Positions 1 through 9,800 of a stretch of 64,000 nt of DNA are shown one piece after another. How positions within the stretch are numbered: the first letter of the stretch is position 1; each line of letters begins with the position of its first letter. The stretch is taken from NCBI RefSeq assembly GCF_033096445.1, contig NZ_AP028155.1, forward strand, positions 873,880 through 937,879. Direction: 5' to 3'. Source of the DNA: Butyricimonas faecihominis. Lineage in GTDB: Bacteria > Bacteroidota > Bacteroidia > Bacteroidales > Marinifilaceae. A model generated the notes under the pieces. That model searched no databases, was not told where the DNA came from, and was given only the letters and a program-made list of their open reading frames with translations. The position numbers and the translations under genes are program-made.

Positions 1-851
1 TGCGGATCGCCACCCAAGTTTTCAATCGTCTTTTCGATAGAAGCCCCGGCCCCGGTTAAGGGTTGTCCGTGAGTGGAAACTTTGTCGGAGAAATCTTCCC
101 CGTTAGCACCCATGGCACCTTTACCCATCAAGGTTTTACCGATAATCAATGTCGGACGTTCTTTTTCGGCATTGGCGGCTTGTAATGCTTTGATGATCTC
201 GTCAGCGTTGTTCCCGTTGATCGTGATCACGTTCCAGCCCCAAGCCTGATATTTGGCCGCGGTATCCTCGTGAGTTACTTCATTTACACGGGTAGATAAC
301 TGCACTTCGTTTGCATCATAGAACATGATCAGGTTGGATAATCCCAATGTTCCGGCAATACGTCCGGCTCCTTGTGAAATCTCTTCCTGTATGCCACCGT
401 CAGAGATAAAAGCGTACGTTTTGTGGGCCATCCATTCTCCGAAACGAGCTACCAGAAAACGCTCTGCTATAGCAGCTCCGACAGCCATGGCATGACCTTG
501 ACCGAGAGGACCGGAGGTGTTTTCCACGCCTCGTTTGAAGTCCACCTCCGGGTGTCCGGGGGTTACACTTCCCCATTGACGGAAGTTTTTCAAGTCTTCC
601 ATGCTATACGTGCCGATCAGGCTCAACATAGAATACAACATCGGGGACATATGTCCGGGGTCAAGGAAGAAACGGTCCCGGTTTGCCCATGTCATATCAT
701 CCGGATCGAAATTCAAGAATTGAGAATACAACACGTTAATGTAATCAGCGCCACCCATTGCACCTCCCGGATGCCCTGATTTGGCTTTTTCAACCATAGA
801 AGCTGAAAGGATGCGGATGTTGTCCGCTGCTCGATTAAGGATCTTATCCAT
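1..851 (-). CDS. tkt: Transketolase, N-terminal part (runs off the window)
   Basis: This is the first ~283 residues of transketolase, the thiamine-diphosphate enzyme that moves two-carbon units between sugar phosphates in the non-oxidative pentose phosphate pathway. The protein starts MDKILNRAADNIRIL and carries the family features in order: the SGHPGGAMGGADY substrate/cofactor loop near residue 25, GPLGQG around residue 120, and an ISDGGIQEEISQ segment matching the diphosphate/metal-binding region. The ATG at 851 is preceded by a consensus promoter. The C-terminal pyrimidine-binding and transketolase-C domains lie beyond the left edge. Nothing looks broken in the visible part. Confidence 0.96.
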   Translation of the reverse strand, partial: MDKILNRAADNIRILSASMVEKAKSGHPGGAMGGADYINVLYSQFLNFDPDDMTWANRDRFFLDPGHMSPMLYSMLSLIGTYSMEDLKNFRQWGSVTPGHPEVDFKRGVENTSGPLGQGHAMAVGAAIAERFLVARFGEWMAHKTYAFISDGGIQEEISQGAGRIAGTLGLSNLIMFYDANEVQLSTRVNEVTHEDTAAKYQAWGWNVITINGNNADEIIKALQAANAEKERPTLIIGKTLMGKGAMGANGEDFSDKVSTHGQPLTGAGASIEKTIENLGGDP

Positions 852-887
852 GCCTATATTTTTTTGATGAAAATTTTAAATTTTCGG

Positions 888-918
888 CAAAGGTATGCTT
901 TTCTGTCGGGAAATCAAA
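888..918 (-). promoter_or_regulatory. Bacteroidetes housekeeping promoter for transketolase
   Basis: On the minus strand there is TTTG (915-918), a 19-bp spacer, then TACCTTTG (888-895). This matches the Bacteroidetes primary sigma consensus TTTG-N19-TAnnTTTG exactly. It lies 37 bp upstream of the transketolase ATG. Confidence 0.8.
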
Positions 919-961
919 GTATCTAAAAATTAAAAGCGTGATGGGTATGTCGATCATGAAT

Positions 962-2146
962 CTACACCGTTTTTTCCCGGTTACAGGCCGTGATCAGTAG
1001 GGAAGTTGTTGCTAACACGCTGCCGATTCCCGCGACTCCGGCCCATCCGAACCAATGCCAGCAGGTTCCGGCAAGAAAGGTCCCCAAGGAGCCTCCGATG
1101 AAATAGGTCGTCATAAAGATCGTGTTTACCCGGTTGGAGGCGGAAGGGCAAAGTTCGAACAAAGAGGTCTGGTTACTGATCTGGATACATTGCATCCCGA
1201 TGTCAATCAGGATGATGCCTGCAATAATGGCAATGTACGAGTTTTGTCCGGTATAAAGGATTGACCAAGAGAGGAGAATTAACCCGCAACCGATGAAGTT
1301 AAAACGTTGGACACCCACTTGTTTCACGTATTTTCCGACAAGTGAGGCAGATAAGGCCCCGGCAATACCACATAATCCTAACATCCCGATAATATTACTC
1401 CCGGCATGAAAGGGAGTTTGTCCCATTTTGAATGCCAGACAGGACCATAGCGTTAGAAATGAACCGAAACATAAACCGGCACGAATAGGGTAGAGGCGCA
1501 CTTGCGGATAGGTTTTCAATAACGAGAAGAGGGATTTCATCAGTTCGCTGTATTTACCTTGGAAATTAGGTTGAATATCCGGTAGGACTTTCATAACTAC
1601 CACAGAGCAGAGTAACATGAGAACGGCTGCAATATAGTACATTTCTCTCCACCCGAATATTTCTCCCACAAGCCCGCTGACTACCCGTGAGGCCAGAATT
1701 CCGGTTAAAAGCCCCGACACCACGATTCCCACGTTACGCCCCTTGTGTTCGGGTCGGGAGAATTGTGAGGCTATCGGGATAAAGATTTGCGGGACCATGG
1801 AACAGATACCTGTCACTAGTGAGGCTCCTAGAATTACGTTGATCGAGGGGGCCATGGCTATGGTTAAAAGGGAGAGGATCAGTAGGGAAAAGTTGATAAT
1901 GATGATCTTTTTCCGTTGAAACAAGTCTCCCAATGGAACGATAAAGAGTAATCCTATCGCGTACCCGATCTGGGTTATCATGGCAATCAAGTTGGTATGA
2001 AATTCCGATACGTTCAGATCTTGACGTATCATGTTCAGCAAAGGCTGGTTATAATATAAATTGGCGACGGATATTCCGGCTACAATAGCTAACGTCCACA
2101 AGATGGAGGCCGGTAAACCACCGTTTTCTTTAAGTGTCTGTTTCAT
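962..2146 (-). CDS. MFS transporter
   Basis: A 394-aa inner-membrane protein with about 12 hydrophobic segments, the normal size for a major facilitator superfamily carrier. The N-terminal region contains a YYNQPLLNMIRQDL segment after the first helix and a GDLFQRKK loop between helices 2 and 3, which matches the MFS signature loop. It resembles drug or metabolite efflux permeases of the MFS, but the substrate cannot be read from the sequence. It is transcribed in the same direction as the CYTH gene upstream (31 bp gap), so co-transcription is possible. Confidence 0.9.
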   Translation of the reverse strand: MKQTLKENGGLPASILWTLAIVAGISVANLYYNQPLLNMIRQDLNVSEFHTNLIAMITQIGYAIGLLFIVPLGDLFQRKKIIIINFSLLILSLLTIAMAPSINVILGASLVTGICSMVPQIFIPIASQFSRPEHKGRNVGIVVSGLLTGILASRVVSGLVGEIFGWREMYYIAAVLMLLCSVVVMKVLPDIQPNFQGKYSELMKSLFSLLKTYPQVRLYPIRAGLCFGSFLTLWSCLAFKMGQTPFHAGSNIIGMLGLCGIAGALSASLVGKYVKQVGVQRFNFIGCGLILLSWSILYTGQNSYIAIIAGIILIDIGMQCIQISNQTSLFELCPSASNRVNTIFMTTYFIGGSLGTFLAGTCWHWFGWAGVAGIGSVLATTSLLITACNREKTV

Positions 2147-2177
2147 GCCGCAAAAATAAGCATTGAAATCAGAATAT

Positions 2178-2645
2178 TTACCACTTCGTGTAAGGATATT
2201 TTGTCAACATGGCGTTATAATACCGATTGTCTCCGGTCACCTCTTTATCAAGCCACGCAGGTTTCGTGAAATTCTCATTTTCTGTTTCCAATTCAATCTC
2301 TGCCATGACTAATCCTTCATTCTCCCCATGAAATTCATCCACCTCGAAGGTATGTTTTCCGGATTTAACAAGATAACGGATTTTGTCGATAACACCGGGT
2401 TCGCAGAGCTGTAGCAATTCTTCCGCTTCGTTTAAAGTAATTTCTTTTTCCCATTCATAACGGCTGATTCCGGAGTGATTCCCTTTCCCCTTGATCGTGA
2501 GAAATCCCTGCTCTCCTTTGATTCGTACTCGGACAGTACGTTCCGGTACGGAAGAGAGGTATCCTTGTGTGATGCGGATCGATTGGTATGCTTCCGGTTT
2601 GAAATCTCCTTTCACTAAGAATTTACGTTCAATTTCTTGAGCCAT
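2178..2645 (-). CDS. CYTH domain protein
   Basis: A 155-aa protein spanning a whole CYTH (CyaB/thiamine triphosphatase-like) domain. The N-terminal MAQEIERKFLV contains the ExExK signature that binds metal and triphosphate. Further acidic and basic pairs follow (RVRIKGEQGFLTIKG, YEWEKEI, FEVDEFHGENEGLVMAEIE), as expected for the eight-stranded tunnel. Bacterial members are usually inorganic triphosphatases, and some are class IV adenylate cyclases. The exact substrate here is unknown. The leader carries part of a large AT-rich inverted repeat. Confidence 0.92.
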   Translation of the reverse strand: MAQEIERKFLVKGDFKPEAYQSIRITQGYLSSVPERTVRVRIKGEQGFLTIKGKGNHSGISRYEWEKEITLNEAEELLQLCEPGVIDKIRYLVKSGKHTFEVDEFHGENEGLVMAEIELETENENFTKPAWLDKEVTGDNRYYNAMLTKYPYTKW

Positions 2646-2657
2646 TTTTTAAGTTTA

Positions 2658-2738
2658 GAGTTTAGAATTTAAAGTTTAGAGTTTAAGGCGGGATATTATA
2701 GTATTCACTTTAAACTCTAAACTCTAAATTCTAAACTA
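2658..2738. repeat. 29-bp AT-rich inverted repeat between CYTH and S9 peptidase genes
   Basis: Arms at 2658-2686 and 2710-2738 are reverse complements at 27 of 29 positions, separated by a 23-nt spacer. The arms are built from the short motif TTTAGAGTTTAGAATTT. Related TTTAGA-type tracts lie between other genes in the window (24453-24469, 25173-25201, 26468-26490). There is no T-run after the stem in the direction of transcription, so it is not a classic terminator. Confidence 0.8.
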
Positions 2739-2739
2739 T

Positions 2740-5289
2740 TTATAAGTTCTTGTCCTTGTACATATTTTCCCACCAAGCGGGTTCACCTTTCAGGTATTTG
2801 GCAAAATAAGCCATGATGGTGTTACCCCAGATGATTCGTTGGTTGTAATCCACGACGGCATGATCTGCATTCTTGATTAATACGAGTTCCACGTCTTTGC
2901 CCAAGAGTTTCAGCGCGGTGTAGAACTGGATACTTTCACCCGTGGGTACGTTTACATCGGCCGTACCGTGCAACAAAAGCATGGGGGTTTTTACCTTGTC
3001 AGCGTTGAATAGCGGGCTTTGATCCACGTAGATGTCCTTTCGATTCCACGGGAAAGCATGAGCCGATGCGTTCGTGCTGTAACTATATCCCCAGTAGCCT
3101 TCACCCCAGTAACTGGAAATGGAGGAAATTCCGGCATGTGAAATGGCACAAGCGAAGATGTCCGTGCGGGTTTGCAGGTACATGGTTGTGAATCCACCGT
3201 AAGAGGCTCCCATGCATCCGACACGTTGTGCATCCACGAAAGGATGTGCTTTCAAGAATGCTTTCGTGCAGGCAATGATTTCGTCTGCCGTGATTTTACC
3301 CCAGTTGTTTTGATGACGGGCTGAAAATTCTTGTCCGAACCCGGTCGCACCAGAGGGTTGCATCACATATACAATATATCCATTCGCAGCGTATAGATTG
3401 AATGGCCATCTTCCTCCGAAAGTCCTTTCTACCGGGGTTGTTCCCCCGTAGTAATACACGATCATCGGGTATTTTTTCTTGGGATCGAAATTTGCCGGAA
3501 GATAATAGCGTCCGTCTATCGTGGTTCCTTTCTTGTAATTGTAGTCCCAGTCTTTTACTTGTCCGAATTCTATATTTTTGTATTGTTCACCTTGCGGATC
3601 GGCCCATTCCTGTGCATTGAGGGTTGCCAAGTCCAAGGTATAGACCCGCGTCGGGTAACTCTCGTCTGAGGCAGTGTAGATCCCGGTATTTCCGTTTTGA
3701 GCCAAACTGATCTTTTGTACGAGATCACCCGGACATTCTATTCTCGTGATTTTCCCGTCTTTCCCATACCGGAACAAGTAAACGTAATCGGTATCCCCGG
3801 CCACGATATAAATATTCCCGTCGGTATGCCAGATGTAGTTGGAGACTGCAGGATTGAAATCTTTTGTAATCGGAGTTACTTCTTTGGAATTTAAGTCATA
3901 AATGTATAGCTGCGTGTCGTATCCGTTCACGATCTGTCCTTTAGCAATCTTTACCCCGATTTGTCCGAAAGCGTCAGCCGCTCCGGCAATTAATAATTTT
4001 GAATCATCGGGAGAAAAGACACATTGAATGTCAACCAGACGGTCTTTCCAAAGCGTGTCAAGTTGATTCGTGCGGGCATTCAACAGGTAGACAGATTGTT
4101 TCCGGTACGGGTATTCGTTATAATCCGGTCGTCCGGTGCTGATTAAAATTTGGTTACCATCGTGACTGATGTCCATGATGGAAGTCGTTTGGTTTCCCCA
4201 AGTTAAGCGAGTATGTATGCCCGTTGCCAAATCATATTTGCATAAGAAATACCGATTGCGATAATAAGCCTGTCGATCTTCGATCCCGTCGAGTTTGCGG
4301 AGTTCCCATTCTTTCGGGGTGTAATTCTCATTTTTGTAATAGATAAGATAACTCCGGTCCGGTGACCACGAGAAAGAACTGATCGTCTGATCGTCCCGGA
4401 ACAAGCGTTCCATCTTTTGTTGTTCGATGTCGTAGGTGTATAGGGAGTTTCCCGTTCCTTCTTTTATCAGGTAAGACAACTTGTCTTCTCCGGGTATCCA
4501 AGTCAAGTTACTGACATTGTTGCCGTAGAACGTGTACACGATCTCTTTGTCAGCAATTCTGTACACGTTCGTTATGGAACTGCTTTTACCTTTTATAATC
4601 TCACCTTCTGCCATGATCAGGTATTTTCCGCTGGGAGAAACCTGAATTCCTCCGATTCTGGGACCGTTCAGCACGTCCAGTATATTTTTCCCACGTTTGG
4701 GGGATAAGGTAAATTCCACCGGGGTATCCTTGAAATCGGGATCTGCAATAAATTGAGCTGAAAATAGTTTGTCGCTTTCTTTCGTTTGCAAACTTTTCAC
4801 GATGATGGAGTGTTTTCCCGGAACCCATTGCAGGGTACATTCTTGGTTTACTGCTTCGGTTCCCTTGTGGCTGGTATACGTGATTTTTTTCACTCCATCC
4901 ACGTAAACTTCGGCATTCCCATAAAATGAAAATTGCAGTTTCCCGCTCATCCATTGCGTGTTTTCGACGTAAACGGCATATAATCCGATTGCCGGAACGA
5001 TACTTTTATTTTGGGAAATAACAATGTTATCATTCACGGTTGCAGTTTCCCAAGTGAGAGAGTGATATTGTAGTTCTTGTTCGCCCACGGCAGGGGTTAG
5101 GTTTTCGATATTAAACGTGGAAAGAGTTAATAAATCCGCTTGGGAAAATATTTTGTTTTCCACGTTTTTCATGTCCCCGAAAGCCGGAAACTCTACCGGG
5201 ACGGGAGGTAATCCCATCCATTCCCTGACTGTCTGCCCGTGTAACTGCATGGTACAGATCAGCATGAATAAAAATAATAGTTTTCTCAT
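2740..5289 (-). CDS. Secreted S9 family peptidase (prolyl oligopeptidase type)
   Basis: An 849-aa exported serine peptidase. A signal peptide (MRKLLFLFMLICTMQLHG-Q) is followed by a long WD/PD40-like beta-propeller region (about 200-560) and a C-terminal alpha/beta-hydrolase domain. The catalytic triad is visible: Ser696 in GASYGG, Asp778 in HGTADVNVP, His810 in NADHAVVDY. S9 enzymes cut after proline or similar residues in short peptides; the propeller restricts access. In this phylum such enzymes usually act in the periplasm or outer membrane on dietary or host peptides. The N-terminal ~200 residues form an extra beta-rich domain not found in minimal S9 enzymes. Confidence 0.93.
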   Translation of the reverse strand: MRKLLFLFMLICTMQLHGQTVREWMGLPPVPVEFPAFGDMKNVENKIFSQADLLTLSTFNIENLTPAVGEQELQYHSLTWETATVNDNIVISQNKSIVPAIGLYAVYVENTQWMSGKLQFSFYGNAEVYVDGVKKITYTSHKGTEAVNQECTLQWVPGKHSIIVKSLQTKESDKLFSAQFIADPDFKDTPVEFTLSPKRGKNILDVLNGPRIGGIQVSPSGKYLIMAEGEIIKGKSSSITNVYRIADKEIVYTFYGNNVSNLTWIPGEDKLSYLIKEGTGNSLYTYDIEQQKMERLFRDDQTISSFSWSPDRSYLIYYKNENYTPKEWELRKLDGIEDRQAYYRNRYFLCKYDLATGIHTRLTWGNQTTSIMDISHDGNQILISTGRPDYNEYPYRKQSVYLLNARTNQLDTLWKDRLVDIQCVFSPDDSKLLIAGAADAFGQIGVKIAKGQIVNGYDTQLYIYDLNSKEVTPITKDFNPAVSNYIWHTDGNIYIVAGDTDYVYLFRYGKDGKITRIECPGDLVQKISLAQNGNTGIYTASDESYPTRVYTLDLATLNAQEWADPQGEQYKNIEFGQVKDWDYNYKKGTTIDGRYYLPANFDPKKKYPMIVYYYGGTTPVERTFGGRWPFNLYAANGYIVYVMQPSGATGFGQEFSARHQNNWGKITADEIIACTKAFLKAHPFVDAQRVGCMGASYGGFTTMYLQTRTDIFACAISHAGISSISSYWGEGYWGYSYSTNASAHAFPWNRKDIYVDQSPLFNADKVKTPMLLLHGTADVNVPTGESIQFYTALKLLGKDVELVLIKNADHAVVDYNQRIIWGNTIMAYFAKYLKGEPAWWENMYKDKNL

Positions 5290-5568
5290 TTTATTGTGTT
5301 TTGATCATTTGAATTCTCTTTCGCGAAAATATGGATTATATTTTAACTTGTAACCCTGTTGATTGTATCTTTTGGACTGTTATAAATATCTTTCTTGTAA
5401 ATCAATGATTTATAAATAGATGCTTTTGTATCTGTTCGACATCTATTGCCAGAAAACGAAGAGGCTAACTTGCAAATACAGAGATGATAATAAAAAAGTG
5501 AGAAAAAAAGTGATTTTTTTATTACACCAAACGCACCCCAAATCGCTTTAGTATAAAAGCCAAAAAAG

Positions 5569-6735
5569 ATGTTAAGCAAAGAAGAACATATAGCCCGGTT
5601 GATTTTCCTGCATATACAGGGAATGACGGACAATGTGCAGGAAAAAGAACTGAACGAATGGAGATCGGTTTCCCCGAGGCATGAAGAACTTTTTCAACGA
5701 ATGTTGTCAAGCGAACACGTGGAAAAAAGTATTTCCCGTTTCGTGAAAACGGAAGAAGAGGAGGAGAGAGGATGGTGGCAACTCCAACAGAGAGCACGAT
5801 CCGGTCGATCTGTTCGGAAGATAAAATGGTTCCCGTATGCGGCTGCTATTGTATTAATATTAAGCGTGGGAGGTGTTTTTTATTTTTCCGGGGATAAAGA
5901 ACAAACCGAAATTCTTCCGATAGCTAAGAATGAGGTGCAAGTTCCCGGTTCCCGGGCCGTTTTGATTTTACCCGATGGGCGTAAAGTTGATCTGGAAAAC
6001 GAGGTGTTACGTTCTGATCTGGCTCAGAGTGACAGTTTATTATTGGTTAGCGCCAGATCTTTAAAATACAGGGATATTGATTCTCCCGACACGACGGAAA
6101 TTTTTCACACGTTGGAGATTCCACGGGGTGGAGAATATTTACTTACGCTATCAGATGGTACGATGATCTATTTAAATTCGGAATCAACGTTAAGTTTTCC
6201 CGTGAAATTTCAGGGTAAGGAGCGTAAGGTGTATTTAACCGGTGAAGCCTATTTTAAGGTGGCGAAAAATACGGAACATCCTTTTGTCGTGACAGCCGGA
6301 GAATTGGAAGTGCTGGTTACCGGAACTACTTTCGGTGTTCGGGCATATAAAGACGAAAAGGATATACAAACCACGTTGGAAAGTGGTCAAGTAACGGTAA
6401 GGGTGGAAGGTAAAAGTGTGAAACTTGTTCCGAATAAACAAGTGTTGTTTAATAAATCAACGATGGGGTTGGAAGTTCGGGACGTGGATGTCGATTTGTA
6501 CTTGGCATGGGCGGACGGACGTTTGGTGTATGATAATTGTCCGTTGGAAAAAATCCTGACCGACTTGGGACGATGGTATAACATTGATGTATTCTATAGT
6601 CGGGATGAATTGCGTTCATACCAATTCTCTTTGAACATGAAAAAACACGAAGAATTTACTCAAGTATTAGAATTAATCGGTAAAACCGGAGAAGTACAAT
6701 TTGAAATAAAAGATAACACGGTTATTGTAAAATAA
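5569..6735 (+). CDS. FecR-type anti-sigma factor
   Basis: A 388-aa inner-membrane anti-sigma regulator. The cytoplasmic N-terminus (1-85) contains a GWWQLQQR motif, a single transmembrane helix lies at about 88-106, and a periplasmic FecR domain includes the stretches DGTMIYLNSESTLSFP, GEAYFKVAKN and TTFGVRAY. A DUF4974-type C-terminal domain (about 315-388) ends the protein. It should hold an ECF sigma factor inactive until the STN domain of the downstream SusC signals substrate binding. Unusually, no sigma gene lies directly upstream. The only ECF sigma gene in the locus is 15 kb away on the other strand (22526-21978). Confidence 0.92.
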   Translation: MLSKEEHIARLIFLHIQGMTDNVQEKELNEWRSVSPRHEELFQRMLSSEHVEKSISRFVKTEEEEERGWWQLQQRARSGRSVRKIKWFPYAAAIVLILSVGGVFYFSGDKEQTEILPIAKNEVQVPGSRAVLILPDGRKVDLENEVLRSDLAQSDSLLLVSARSLKYRDIDSPDTTEIFHTLEIPRGGEYLLTLSDGTMIYLNSESTLSFPVKFQGKERKVYLTGEAYFKVAKNTEHPFVVTAGELEVLVTGTTFGVRAYKDEKDIQTTLESGQVTVRVEGKSVKLVPNKQVLFNKSTMGLEVRDVDVDLYLAWADGRLVYDNCPLEKILTDLGRWYNIDVFYSRDELRSYQFSLNMKKHEEFTQVLELIGKTGEVQFEIKDNTVIVK

Positions 6736-6793
6736 AAAAGTAGCGCTGCTAACACTACTTTTCGTATTTCACTCCCTGTTGGCACAGGGTGTG
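6736..6793 (+). promoter_or_regulatory. Two hairpins in the FecR-SusC gap
   Basis: Directly after the fecR-like stop codon there is a perfect 8-bp stem (6736-6743 with 6755-6762). A second 9-bp stem with one mismatch follows (6770-6778 with 6785-6793). They occupy most of the 87-nt gap before the SusC ATG. They could attenuate or separate transcription of the regulator and transporter genes; this role is inferred only. Confidence 0.5.
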
Positions 6794-6822
6794 AGGAATT
6801 GTTGAATTCAAAAAACAAAGTT

Positions 6823-9800
6823 ATGAAGAAAATTTCTAATGTCGTCGGGAAGAGGCGGTTTTTATTCCTCCTTTTCTTAATTTTCACAACCCAAATTAGT
6901 CTGAATGCGTATTCGCAGGAAAGAAAGATTACGTTTTCATTGAAAAATGCGTCTTTAAAAGAGATTATCAGTGAGATCCGTAAGAATTCTGATTATGATT
7001 TCGTTTATCGTGACGTGAATCTGGAATCATTTGCCCGACAAGATGTTGCTTTTAAAGATGCAACGATTGAACAAATTTTAACGGATTGTCTTAAAGGGAC
7101 TGATCTCGGTTACGAGATAAATGGTAAGACGATCATTATTCGTAAAAAGGCTGTAAGCCAAGAAGAAAAAAAATCGAAAACAATTACAGGTAAGGTTTCG
7201 GATGAGCAAGGAAACGTGTTGCCGGGAGTTACGGTTATCATTAAAGGTACGACCTTGGGAACGGCAACTGGTGCTGACGGGGAGTATAAATTGGAAATAC
7301 CCGGTGATAGTGAGCAAGTCTTGATCTTCTCTTTCGTCGGGATGAAGACTCAAGAAATTGCCGTCGGTTCGAAGACGCAACTAGACGTGAAGTTAGTCGA
7401 GGATTCGGAAACATTGGACGACGTGGTTGTGACCGGTATTTTCACGAAATCCAAGGAAAGTTACACGGGGGCTGTTACGGCCGTTTCTGCCAAAGAGTTG
7501 AAGATGTACAAAGGCCAAAATCTGTTAGCCACGTTGCGTAACATCGACCCTTCAATCAATGTCGTGATGGACAATGCTTTGGGAAGTAACCCGAACGTGA
7601 TACCGGAAATTAATATCCGGGGTAATTCCTCTTTACCCATGAGCGTGGATGAATTAAATCAACAAGCATCCAAACAATTGAATGCTCCGTTAGTAATCAT
7701 GGATGGATTCGAGATTACTTTGCAGAAGTTAATGGATTTTAATGACGAGGAGATTGAAAGTATCAACATACTGAAAGATGCTTCTGCCACGGCAATTTAT
7801 GGTTCTCGGGGTGCAAATGGTGTTATTGTTGTTACCACGAAGGCTCCTCAAGCCGGTAAATTGAAAATTTACGTGCAAGGAGGAATGAATATTGAAATGC
7901 CAGACCTTTCTTCATACGATTTATTGAATGCCCGTGACAAATTGGAATTGGAGCGGATTGTCGGACTCTATGATGATGAAGATGATGTCGTTAACGATCG
8001 GGCGTTAAAGGAGAAATATGGTCAATTATATTCGGAGGTGTTGAAAGGTGTGAACACGCATTGGTTGAGCCAACCGGTACAGACCGGTATTGGTCAGAAA
8101 TATAATTTGCGTCTAGAGGGTGGAAATGAGTCTTTTCGTTGGGGAACAAATATTTCTTATAATTCTGTTATAGGAGCGATGAAGGGATCCGAGAGAAATA
8201 CTTTCAGTGGTACGGTAACTTTGTCATATTCCGTGAAGAATGTGCTCTTTAAGAATCAGACTAGTATTGATATAAATAAAGGAAAAGAAAGTAAATATGG
8301 AACATTCTCTGATTATGCCAAAATGAATCCGTATTACCGGATAAAAGATGAGAATGGAGAATATATCAAGGTGTACACGATAAAAGGGACAAAACAGTAT
8401 AACCCGCTTTATAATGCCCAGTTGGGGGTAATCGACGAGGATAAATATACCTTGATCACGAATAATTTTTCTATTGAATGGAGCATTAATCATGATTTGC
8501 GTTTACGAGCTCAATTAGGCTTACAAAAGAAAAATAGTACTTCTGATAATTATTTACCTGCCGATCACACGACTTTTGCGACTGCTACAGATAGTGATAG
8601 TTATTTTCGCAAAGGAAAGTACACTTACGGAACAGGTGAGGATATTAATATTGATGCAAACGTGACGTTGAGTTATTCAAAGATATTTCATGAAAAACAC
8701 CAGCTATATGCCGGATTCGATTATTCTATAGCCCAGAAGAAAAATCATTTCTACACGTTTATCGTGGAAGGATTTCCTGATGGTAAATTGGATTTCATCG
8801 GTAATGCTTTGCAGTATGAGAAAAATGGGGTACCGAAAGGTACGGAAGAATTGTCTCGTCGGGTTGGTTTTACCGGGAATGTCAACTACATTTATAACAA
8901 TCGTTATTTCATGGATTTATCTTTCCGTGTGGATGGTTCATCGTTGTTCGGGACAAAAAATAAATTTGCCCCGTTCTGGAGTGCCGGTATCGGGTGGAAC
9001 GTGCATAACGAGAAGTTCATGCAGAATCAGAATATCGTGAATAATCTTCGGATTAGAGGATCGTACGGAGAAACCGGATCTCAACAGTTTTCTTCCTATC
9101 AGGCTTTGTCAACTTTCCAGAGTTATACGGGAAAACGTTACATTATTTGGAACGGGTCTGAGTTGATGGGATTAGGAAATGAAAAGTTGAAATGGCAGGT
9201 TACCAAGCAATTAAACGGTGGTGTTGAAGTTGGACTTTTCGACGGACGCTTGTCGGCATCTTTCGATATTTATAGTAAAAAGACTTCTAATTTGTTGTCT
9301 CAAATGGATTTGCCTTTGGCGAACGGATTCAGTTCTTACGTGGATAACGTGGGAGAGGTGAAAAATACGGGCTACGAGGCCATGATTAGTGGATATTTAA
9401 TGCGTGATACGCACCGGAATATCATCTGGTCTATGACAGCCAAATTAGCTTACACGAAGAATGAAATTACCAAGCTTTCTGAAGCAATCAAACGGCAGAA
9501 TGAGCTTTACAAATCAAAAGATGTAGAGATTAATCAGTTATTGTATGAAGGGTATGCACAGAATTCAATTTGGGCTGTTCCTTCCATGGGAATTGATCCG
9601 AGTACCGGATATGAAATTTTCTTGGATAAGAATGGGAATATCACGGATAAATGGAATCCATCCGACAAGCGTTATTTTGGAGTCGATGAACCTAAATACA
9701 GAGGTAATATCAGTACTTACTTTGCTTGGAAGGATCTTTCCGTGAATCTGTCATTTGCTTATCAATGGGGGGGCCAACAATATAACGAAACCTTGCTTAA

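Noticed and set aside
423-779. 118-aa plus-strand ORF at the left edge
   Set aside because: It is antisense to the conserved transketolase frame.
5290-5568. Remnant of a sigma factor gene upstream of FecR
   Set aside because: I read all frames and found no region 2 or region 4 motif; the gap appears to be ordinary AT-rich leader sequence.
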